From positions 124,001 to 188,000 of the forward strand of contig NZ_JAFCWM010000005.1 of the NCBI RefSeq assembly GCF_049897565.1: a stretch of DNA of 64,000 bases, in the 5' to 3' direction. The notes beneath the pieces were generated by a model that searched no databases, was not told where the DNA came from, and saw nothing but the letters and a program-made list of their open reading frames with translations. The DNA comes from JAFCUW01 sp049897565 (GTDB taxonomy: Bacteria; Pseudomonadota; Gammaproteobacteria; Burkholderiales; Burkholderiaceae_D). Positions 57,554 to 64,000 of the stretch are shown one piece after another. How positions within the stretch are numbered: position 1 is the first letter of the stretch; the number at the start of each line of letters is the position of its first letter. Made by a program: the position numbers and the translations under genes.

Positions 57554-59017
57554 TCAACCGACGTTGGCGCCACGCGCCGCCAACGCCGCGCGCACGCCGG
57601 CGCCGTAAGCCGGGTCGGCCTTGTCGAAGTGGCCCAGCTGGCGCTGCAGGATGTCGGCATCGACCTGGCTCAGCGGACCGGCCAGGTTGCTGCACAAGCT
57701 CAGCTTTTCCTGCGCCGTCATCAGGCGGAACAAGTTGCCGGCCTGGGTGAAGTCGTCTTCCTTGCCGCGTCCATCGTAACGTCCGGCCGCGCCGCTCAAT
57801 GCCAGCGGCGGTTCGCCGTTGCCCATGCCGCTGTCAGGCAAGCCGGCCGCCTCGACGGTGGCGTAGTTGCGCGATGCGCCGCCGTTTTGCGCCACCATCT
57901 CGCCATCACGCTGCTGGTTGTAGACCGGGCAGCGCGCCGCGTTGACCGGCAGATGCTGGTGATTGGTGCCAACCCGGTACAGCGCCGCATCGTGATAGCC
58001 GAACAGGCGACCCTGCAGCATCTTGTCGGGCGAGTAGCCCAGGCCCGGCACCGCGTTGGCCGGCGAGAAAGCCACCTGCTCGACGTCGGCGTGGTAATTG
58101 TCGGGATTGCGGTTCAGCTCGAACACGCCGACCAGACGCAACGGGAAGTCGCCGTGCGGCCAGACCTTGGTGACGTCAAACGGGTTCCAGCCGTTGCGCG
58201 CTTCCCATGCGACCAGTTGCTGCTCGGTCGCCACCTGCAGCTTGACGTCCCACTGCGGGAAGTCGCCGGCGGCGATCGCATTGAACAGGTCGCGCTGCGC
58301 GTAGTCCGGATCGCTGCCCGCCAGTCGGCCGGCCTCGTCCGCACTGAGGTTCTTGACGCCCTGGCGCGTCTTGATGTGCCACTTCACGTACACGCGCTCG
58401 CCGGCAGCGTTGATCATGCTGTAGGTGTGGCTGCCGAAGCCGTGCATGTGACGGTAGCCGTCCGGCGTGCCGCGCTCGGAAAACAGGATCGTCACCTGGT
58501 GCAGGCTCTCCGGCGCCTTGCTCCAGAAATCGAACATCATGTTCGGCGACTTCAGGTTCGATTTCGGATCGCGCTTCTGGGTGTGGATGAAGTCGGGGAA
58601 CTTGATGGCGTCCTTGATGAAGAACACAGGGGTGTTGTTGCCGACCAGGTCCCAGTTGCCTTCTTCCGTATAAAAGCGCATCGCGAAGCCGCGTGGATCG
58701 CGCTCGGTGTCGGCGCTGCCGCGCTCGCCGCCCACGGTGGAGAAACGCAGGAACGTTTCGGTTTTCTTGCCGATTTCGGAAAACAGCTTCGCTTTGGTCA
58801 GCGCGGTGATGTCCTCGGTGACCGTGAACGTGCCAAACGCGCCGGATCCTTTTGCGTGCACGACGCGCTCGGGAATGCGCTCGCGGTTAAAGCGCTGCAG
58901 TTTCTCGATCAGGTGAAAGTCCTGTAACAGCAGCGGGCCGCGCGGGCCGGCGCTGAGCGAATTCTGGTTGTCGTCGACCGGGATGCCGGAGGCGGTGGTG
59001 AGGATAGGCTCGTTCAC
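57554..59017 (-). CDS. katA: Small-subunit (clade 3) heme catalase
   Basis: 487 residues, cytoplasmic NADPH-binding-type catalase. Distal His in ERVVHAKGSGAFGTF, Asn in EEGNWDLVGNNTPVFF, proximal Tyr in GRLFGYHDAALYRVG. Starts with GTG at 59017 after AAGGAAAC. Not obviously part of the aromatic operons, but oxygenase-rich catabolism produces peroxide, so its place between ABC and ferulate genes may matter. The distribution of two catalases (this and katE) matches the exponential versus stationary pairing known elsewhere. Confidence 0.96.
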   Translation of the reverse strand: MNEPILTTASGIPVDDNQNSLSAGPRGPLLLQDFHLIEKLQRFNRERIPERVVHAKGSGAFGTFTVTEDITALTKAKLFSEIGKKTETFLRFSTVGGERGSADTERDPRGFAMRFYTEEGNWDLVGNNTPVFFIKDAIKFPDFIHTQKRDPKSNLKSPNMMFDFWSKAPESLHQVTILFSERGTPDGYRHMHGFGSHTYSMINAAGERVYVKWHIKTRQGVKNLSADEAGRLAGSDPDYAQRDLFNAIAAGDFPQWDVKLQVATEQQLVAWEARNGWNPFDVTKVWPHGDFPLRLVGVFELNRNPDNYHADVEQVAFSPANAVPGLGYSPDKMLQGRLFGYHDAALYRVGTNHQHLPVNAARCPVYNQQRDGEMVAQNGGASRNYATVEAAGLPDSGMGNGEPPLALSGAAGRYDGRGKEDDFTQAGNLFRLMTAQEKLSLCSNLAGPLSQVDADILQRQLGHFDKADPAYGAGVRAALAARGANVG

Positions 59018-59118
59018 GATGTTTCCTTAGGTGCGTTTCAGTTAAGCAATAGTAACGTACGCAAGCAATAGTCGCAGGCAATAATTTTTATTGTCTCAAT
59101 AGCCAAAGGCTAAGTGCG

Positions 59119-59586
59119 CTAAATGCCTTCCAGACTCATCGCGCGCACCGCCGCGCGCAACTGCGCGTGCAGGCGCGCGCGCTCCTCGTCCTTCATGTCG
59201 GGAAACATGACCATCTCCACCGCCCTCACTTTGGCGTCGCACTCGCGCAGGATCGCCTGGCCCCGTTCGGTCAGGCTGATCTGGATGATGCGGCCGTGCG
59301 TCGGATCCGGATTGCGTTCGATCCAGCCCTGCACTTCCATCGTCTTGACCATCTCGTTGGCCGACTGCGGCGAAATCATCGTGCGTACCGCCAGCTGCGC
59401 ATTCGACAGCGCACCCTGGGCTCGAAACACCGACAGCGCCGTGTACTGCGACACCGACAGGCCGAACGGCGCCAGGCAATCGCGCAGGCGCTTGTTGAGC
59501 ACATGGTCGAGCCGGCCTACCAGGTAAGCTAGGCCGAGCGGCTTGACGCCGTCGTCATGCGATGGGGATAAGTTTGCGGGGACCAT
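59119..59586 (-). CDS. MarR-family regulator of the ferulate genes
   Basis: 155 residues from the ATG at 59586 (a TTG three codons upstream is an alternative). Winged helix-turn-helix with LSNAQLAVRTMISPQSANEM and the wing RNPDPTHGRIIQISLTERG. MarR regulators such as FerR/FerC and CouR repress hydroxycinnamate genes and release DNA on binding hydroxycinnamoyl-CoA; the divergent position beside ech-vdh-fcs and a 17-base palindrome fit that model. Confidence 0.88.
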   Translation of the reverse strand: MVPANLSPSHDDGVKPLGLAYLVGRLDHVLNKRLRDCLAPFGLSVSQYTALSVFRAQGALSNAQLAVRTMISPQSANEMVKTMEVQGWIERNPDPTHGRIIQISLTERGQAILRECDAKVRAVEMVMFPDMKDEERARLHAQLRAAVRAMSLEGI

Positions 59587-59633
59587 AAAATTCAACTTGT
59601 ACAGCGGGACAGGTGTGTATAGTATAAGTTACA

Positions 59634-59650
59634 TATCAGGTAGCCTGATA
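59634..59650. promoter_or_regulatory. Candidate MarR (FerR/CouR-type) operator before ech
   Basis: The palindrome TATCAGG-TAG-CCTGATA lies 28 bases before the ech ATG and downstream of a TATAGT/TATAAG -10-like stretch (59618-59628), a position suited to a repressor. The MarR gene is divergent, 48 bases away. Confidence 0.75.
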
Positions 59651-59677
59651 ACAAACTTACTCAAGAGGAGACATTGT

Positions 59678-60511
59678 ATGTCCAAATATGCCGCGCGCTG
59701 GCAAACCGTGAAGGTCGATGTCGAGAACGGCATCGGCTGGATCACCCTGAACCGGCCCGAAAAACGCAACGCGATGAGTCCTACGCTCAACCGCGAAATG
59801 ATCGACGTGCTCGAAACGCTGGAACTCGACGACGAGGCGCAGGTCATCGTGCTGACCGGCGCCGGCGATGCCTGGACCGCCGGCATGGACCTGAAGGAAT
59901 ACTTCCGCGAGACCGACGGCAAGCCGGAAATCATGCAGGAACGCATGCGCCGCGACTGCTCGCAGTGGCAGTGGAAGCTGCTGCGCATGTACAGCAAGGC
60001 TACCATCGCGATGGTCAACGGCTGGTGCTTCGGGGGCGCCTTCTCGCCGCTGGTCGCCTGCGACCTGGCCATTGGCGCCGACGACGCCGTGTTCGGCCTG
60101 TCCGAAATCAACTGGGGCATCCCGCCGGGCAACCTGGTCAGCAAGGCGGTCGCCGACACCATGGGCCACCGCGAAGCGCTGTATTACATCATGACGGGCG
60201 AGACCTTCACCGGCGTGCAGGCGGCGCAAATGGGCCTGATCAACAAGAGCGTGCCGAAAGACCAGCTGCGCGAGACCGTCATCGCGCTGGCCGAAAAGCT
60301 GCTGGCAAAGAACCCGGTCGTGTTGCGCTATGCTAAGCAGGGCTTCAAGCGCGCGCGCGAACTGACGTGGGAACAGGGCGAGGACTACCTGTACGCCAAG
60401 ACCGACCAGTCGAATTATCGCGACCCGGAAAAGGGTCGCGAGGAAGGCCTCAAGCAGTTCCTCGACGACAAGACGATCAAGCCGGGCCTGCAAACGTACA
60501 AGCGCAGCTGA
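59678..60511 (+). CDS. ech: p-Hydroxycinnamoyl-CoA hydratase/lyase
   Basis: A crotonase-superfamily enzyme that hydrates feruloyl-, coumaroyl- or caffeoyl-CoA and cleaves off acetyl-CoA, giving vanillin, 4-hydroxybenzaldehyde or protocatechualdehyde. 277 residues. The N-terminus is WITLNRPEKRNAMSPTLNRE, the CoA/oxyanion loop GDAWTAGMDLKEYFRE, and the catalytic-Glu region GLSEINWGIPPGNLVSK. The ATG at 59678 has AGAGGAGAC; an upstream frame from 59543 crosses the operator and is rejected. First gene of ech-vdh-fcs. Confidence 0.95.
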   Translation: MSKYAARWQTVKVDVENGIGWITLNRPEKRNAMSPTLNREMIDVLETLELDDEAQVIVLTGAGDAWTAGMDLKEYFRETDGKPEIMQERMRRDCSQWQWKLLRMYSKATIAMVNGWCFGGAFSPLVACDLAIGADDAVFGLSEINWGIPPGNLVSKAVADTMGHREALYYIMTGETFTGVQAAQMGLINKSVPKDQLRETVIALAEKLLAKNPVVLRYAKQGFKRARELTWEQGEDYLYAKTDQSNYRDPEKGREEGLKQFLDDKTIKPGLQTYKRS

Positions 60512-60587
60512 AGCACGCAATCCAACGATAGAGGCGGCAGCCGCCCCGGCGGCATGCCAATCATCCAATTAACAGAGGAGACCTCTG

Positions 60588-62033
60588 ATGTTCAATACCG
60601 ATCTACTGACCGGCGGCGAGTCGCATGCCGCCACCAACGAAGCCGTGTTCGAGCGGCGCAATCCCGCCACCGGCGACGTCGCCACGCGCGCGGCCGCCGC
60701 GCAGCTGGCCGACGTCGACCGCGCCATCGATGCCGCCCAGCGGGCGTTTCCGGCGTGGGCGGCGATGCTGCCTGGCGCGCGCCGCGCGCTGCTGCAAAAA
60801 GCGGCCGACGTAATGGAGAGCCACCGCGCTGACTTCGTCGCGCGCGGCGTCGCCGAAGCCGGCGGCGCGCCGGTCTGGTATCAGTTCAACGTGACGCTGG
60901 CGGCCAACATGCTGCGCGAAGCGGCATCGATGACGACCCAGATCAGCGGCGAAGTCATTCCCTCCGATCTGCCAGGATCGCTGGCGATGGGCGTGCGCCA
61001 GCCATGCGGCGTGGTGGTCGGCATCGCGCCGTGGAATGCGCCGGTCATCCTCGGCACGCGCGCGCTGGCCATGCCGCTCGCCTGCGGCAATACCGTCATC
61101 CTGAAAGCGTCGGAAATCTGCCCGGCGCTGCACCGCCTGATCGGCGCCGTGTTCGACGAAGCCGGTTTCCCGCCGGGCGTGGTCAACGTCATCACCAACG
61201 CGCCGCAGGACGCGGCCGCCGTCGTCGAGCGCCTGATCGCGCATCCGGCCGTGCGCCGCGTGAACTTCACCGGCTCGACCCAGGTCGGCCGCATCATCGC
61301 CCAGCAATGCGCGCTGCACCTGAAACCCGTGCTGCTCGAATTGGGCGGCAAGAACCCTGTCGTGGTGCTCGACGACGCCGACCTCGACGCCGCCGTCGAA
61401 GCGGCCGCCTTCAGCGCGTTTTTCAACCAGGGCCAGATCTGCATGTCGGCCGACCGCATCCTGGTCGACCGCAAGATCGCGCCGGCCTTCCTCGAAAAAT
61501 TCGCCGCCAAGACCGCCACCTTGCGCGCCGCCGCGGCCGATGCGCCGCTGGCCGGCATGGTCGACCCGGCGGCGGCAAATCGCGTCGCCGCGCTGGTCAA
61601 CGATGCGAGCGAGCGCGGCGCCACGGTGATGCAGTCCGGCGCCGGCGTGGTCGGCAACATCATGCAGCCGGCGATCGTCGACGGCGTCACGCCCGACATG
61701 GCGATCTACCAGCAGGAGTCGTTCGGGCCGATCGTGTCGATCTTGCGCTTCGACACCGACGAGGAAGCGATCCGCCTGGCCAACGACAGCGAATACGGCC
61801 TGTCGTCGGCGGTGTTCAGCCGCGACATCGGCCGCGCGATGGCGGTGGCGCAGCGCATCGAGTCGGGCATCTGCCACATCAACGGCCCGACCGTGCACGA
61901 TGAAGCGCAGATGCCGTTTGGCGGTGTAAAAGGCAGTGGCTACGGCCGCTTCGGCGGCAAGGCGGCGATCGCCGAATTCACCGACCTGCGCTGGATCACG
62001 ATCCAGACCACGCCGCGCCACTACCCGATCTGA
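60588..62033 (+). CDS. vdh: Vanillin (aromatic aldehyde) dehydrogenase
   Basis: A 481-residue NAD(P)-dependent aldehyde dehydrogenase oxidising vanillin to vanillate and probably 4-hydroxybenzaldehyde and protocatechualdehyde to the acids. Catalytic Glu251 (LLELGGKNPVV) and Cys285 (NQGQICMSADR), coenzyme loop FTGSTQVGRI. The closing motif PFGGVKGSGYGRFGG is typical of the vanillin/benzaldehyde dehydrogenase branch. GAGGAGACC before the ATG; 76 bases after ech and 11 before fcs. Confidence 0.94.
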   Translation: MFNTDLLTGGESHAATNEAVFERRNPATGDVATRAAAAQLADVDRAIDAAQRAFPAWAAMLPGARRALLQKAADVMESHRADFVARGVAEAGGAPVWYQFNVTLAANMLREAASMTTQISGEVIPSDLPGSLAMGVRQPCGVVVGIAPWNAPVILGTRALAMPLACGNTVILKASEICPALHRLIGAVFDEAGFPPGVVNVITNAPQDAAAVVERLIAHPAVRRVNFTGSTQVGRIIAQQCALHLKPVLLELGGKNPVVVLDDADLDAAVEAAAFSAFFNQGQICMSADRILVDRKIAPAFLEKFAAKTATLRAAAADAPLAGMVDPAAANRVAALVNDASERGATVMQSGAGVVGNIMQPAIVDGVTPDMAIYQQESFGPIVSILRFDTDEEAIRLANDSEYGLSSAVFSRDIGRAMAVAQRIESGICHINGPTVHDEAQMPFGGVKGSGYGRFGGKAAIAEFTDLRWITIQTTPRHYPI

Positions 62034-62044
62034 CGGAGCGTACG

Positions 62045-63892
62045 ATGAACCAACCCGTCAAGCGCCGGCCCGTCAGGCTCGGCGAGCCGGAGATCGCCGC
62101 CTGGCGGGCCGACGGCGTCTGGCATGTCGATGCCGTCACGCCGCTGGGCGACTTTCCGGCGCGCTTCACCGACCGCCTGGTGCAGCGCGCCTCGGCGCAT
62201 CCGGAGCGCACGCTGGTGGCACGTCGCGGCGCCGACGGCGAATGGATACGCCTGTCGTATGCCGACGTGCTGTCGCGCGCGCGCCGCATAGGCCAGGCGC
62301 TGCTCGATCGCGGCCTGTCGGCCGAGCGGCCGCTGGTGATCTTGTCTGGCAACGACCTGCAGCACTTCCAGCTGGCGCTCGGCGCGATGTACGCCGGGGT
62401 GCCGTACGCGCCGCTGTCGCCGGCCTATTCGCTGGTGGCGACCGACTACGGCAAGCTGACAGAACTGATCGCCCAGCTCACGCCGGGCGCGGTGTACGCC
62501 ACCGATGGCGCCGCCTTTGGGCGCGCACTGGCGGCCGTACTGCCGCCTGATGCCGAACTCATTCTCGACGACGGCGACTTTGAAGGCCGCCAGGCCACGC
62601 GCTTTGCCAGCCTGCTCGGCGCCAGCGCGGGCAGCGTCGACCAGGCCAATGCCGACATCAAGTCCGACACCATCGCCAAGTTCCTGTTCACTTCCGGCTC
62701 GACCAAAAAGCCGAAGACCGTGATTACAACGCACGGCATGTTGTGCAGTAACCAGCAGATGCTGCTGCAGACGTTCCCGTTCATGGCCGACGAAGCGCCG
62801 GTGCTGCTCGACTGGCTGCCATGGAACCACACTTTCGGCGGCAGCCACAATGTCGGCATCGTGCTCTATAACGGCGGCACGCTGTACCTCGACGACGGCA
62901 AGCCGATGCCGCGCGACTTCCCCGTCACGCTGCGCAACCTGACCGAGATCGCGCCGACCATCTACTTCAATATCCCGAAAGGCTGGGAGATGCTGACCGA
63001 AGCGCTGGAACGCGATGCGGCGCTGCGCGAGACGTTCTTCTCGCGCGTGAAGCTGTTCTTCTGCGCCGGCGCCGGCCTTTCGCAGGCGGCGTGGGACCGG
63101 CTCGACGCCATCGCCGTGGCCCATTGCGGCGAATCGATCCGCATCATGACCGGGCTTGGCATGACCGAGACGTCGCCGTCCTGCACCTTCGGCACCGGCG
63201 CCATCGTCAAGGCAGGCTACGTCGGCGTGCCGGCGCCTGGCTGCAAGGTCAAGCTGGTGCCGGTCGGCGCCAAGATGGAAGCGCGCTTTCACGGCCCGCA
63301 TGTGACGCCCGGCTACTGGCGCGCGCCGGGCCTGACCGCGGAAGCGTTCGACGCCGACGGCTTCTACTGCACCGGCGACGCGCTGCGCTTCGCCGACGAC
63401 CAGCATCCGGAGCTCGGCTTCATGTTCGACGGCCGCATCGCCGAAGACTTCAAGCTCAGCACCGGAACGTTCGTCAGCGTCGGGCCGCTGCGCGCGCGCG
63501 TCATCAGCCAGGGGGCGCCGTACGTGATGGAGGCGGTGGTCACCGGCATCAACCGCGACGCCATCGGCCTGCTGATTTTTCTGCGGCCGGAAAACTGCCA
63601 CGCGTTGTCAGGCCTGCCGATCGGCGCAAGCGCTTCCGACGTGCTGGCAAGCGCGCCGGTGCGCACGTTTTTCCAGCAGCTGGTCGACGGCCTCAATGCC
63701 GACGCCAGCGGATCGGCTACCCGCATCGACCGCCTGTTGCTGCTGGCGGAGCCACCGTCGATCGACCAGCGCGAGCTGACCGACAAGGGCTCGGTCAACC
63801 AGGCGGCCGTGCTGACACGGCGTGCTGCGGTGGTCGAATCGATGTACGAAGCACCCGAAGCGCAGACGATATTTGCAGCAAAGCTGGCATGA
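62045..63892 (+). CDS. fcs: Feruloyl-CoA synthetase
   Basis: 615-residue AMP-forming acyl-CoA ligase that activates ferulate, p-coumarate and caffeate. The phosphate-binding loop is FTSGSTKKPKTVI near residue 218, followed by the adenylate motifs (LDWLPWNHTFGG, GLGMTETSP near 378, YCTGDALRF). Longer than typical ANL enzymes and of the ferulate-specific type that ends with an extended C-terminal domain. Third gene of ech-vdh-fcs; a binding-protein gene follows 26 bases later. Confidence 0.93.
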   Translation: MNQPVKRRPVRLGEPEIAAWRADGVWHVDAVTPLGDFPARFTDRLVQRASAHPERTLVARRGADGEWIRLSYADVLSRARRIGQALLDRGLSAERPLVILSGNDLQHFQLALGAMYAGVPYAPLSPAYSLVATDYGKLTELIAQLTPGAVYATDGAAFGRALAAVLPPDAELILDDGDFEGRQATRFASLLGASAGSVDQANADIKSDTIAKFLFTSGSTKKPKTVITTHGMLCSNQQMLLQTFPFMADEAPVLLDWLPWNHTFGGSHNVGIVLYNGGTLYLDDGKPMPRDFPVTLRNLTEIAPTIYFNIPKGWEMLTEALERDAALRETFFSRVKLFFCAGAGLSQAAWDRLDAIAVAHCGESIRIMTGLGMTETSPSCTFGTGAIVKAGYVGVPAPGCKVKLVPVGAKMEARFHGPHVTPGYWRAPGLTAEAFDADGFYCTGDALRFADDQHPELGFMFDGRIAEDFKLSTGTFVSVGPLRARVISQGAPYVMEAVVTGINRDAIGLLIFLRPENCHALSGLPIGASASDVLASAPVRTFFQQLVDGLNADASGSATRIDRLLLLAEPPSIDQRELTDKGSVNQAAVLTRRAAVVESMYEAPEAQTIFAAKLA

Positions 63893-63918
63893 CCAGCATA
63901 ACTATAAAAGGAGACGAT

Positions 63919-64000
63919 ATGAAAATGAAGACCCTAGCCTGCGTCGTGCTGGCTGCCCTGCCGTTTGCCAGCAACCTGGCGCTCGCCCAGGACACGATCA
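63919..64000 (+). CDS. ABC transporter substrate-binding protein, 3' truncated by window end
   Basis: Only 27 codons are visible: signal peptide MKMKTLACVVLAALPFASNL-ALA, then QDTI, the same mature start as the binding protein at 56308. AAAGGAGACGAT precedes the ATG. The spacing after fcs suggests co-transcription and hence a hydroxycinnamate-binding role (inference). This is the third branched-chain-type binding protein in the window. Confidence 0.75.
   Translation, partial: MKMKTLACVVLAALPFASNLALAQDTI

Noticed and set aside
1..64000. tRNA, rRNA, replication origin, integrase or IS transposase
   Set aside because: I looked for cloverleaf-type elements, transposase ORFs and integrase motifs and saw none; the only mobile-looking sequences are the short palindromic repeats.

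Overview
The window is GC-rich DNA (AT-richer only in a few intergenic stretches and one two-gene insert) from a betaproteobacterium. It is most likely Oxalobacteraceae of the Massilia/Duganella/Pseudoduganella type. That assignment is an inference from a PEP-CTERM protein gene, betaproteobacterial-type porin, beta-ketoadipate gene types and recurring GGGTCTGACCC-type palindromes; no rRNA or tRNA gene is present to confirm it.

Positions 1-23 kb are mixed housekeeping, envelope and stress genes: the C-terminal half of an RND efflux pump, a FecR/DUF6600-type secreted protein with a long repetitive tail, an RNase T2, a chemotaxis receptor, a large catalase with a string of small stress-type proteins (small membrane peptide, DUF883-like, two DUF2382), an RsbT-like/histidine-kinase fusion, a hybrid kinase broken by a one-base frameshift, a fluoroacetate-dehalogenase-like hydrolase, a subtilisin-like protease preceded by a c-di-GMP-I riboswitch, and a PEP-CTERM protein with a sigma-54 promoter.

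Positions 23-64 kb form a large aromatic-catabolism supercluster converging on protocatechuate. The quinate/shikimate arm consists of an MFS transporter, a 3-dehydroshikimate dehydratase split into two genes, a quinate/shikimate dehydrogenase and a type I 3-dehydroquinate dehydratase. It shares a TetR regulator and a promoter-embedded operator with a TonB receptor and two exported esterases, which suggests uptake and hydrolysis of plant quinate esters such as chlorogenate. Other arms are pobA (4-hydroxybenzoate), vanAB (vanillate) and fcs-ech-vdh (ferulate, p-coumarate, caffeate). Ring cleavage and the lower pathway are pcaHGB, a PcaC-PcaD fusion, and pcaIJF. pcaIJF lies in one run with livHMGF, a branched-chain-type ABC permease. 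Three separate substrate-binding proteins, next to vanAB, next to a porin, and after fcs, probably feed this one permease. Local regulators are AraC (pobR-like), two IclR (PcaR-like) and two MarR proteins, with candidate palindromic operators for each group except pobR.

At 53.1-54.3 kb, between pcaR and a GNAT gene, sits a compact two-gene insert encoding a RusA-like resolvase and a PD-(D/E)XK plus HEPN fusion; it is the best candidate for an undescribed (possibly defence) system. Other unusual points are GGGTCTGACCC palindromes built into coding sequence, two decayed copies of a small helix-turn-helix gene, and a poly-G tract of 22 and 13 bases that is probably an assembly artefact.
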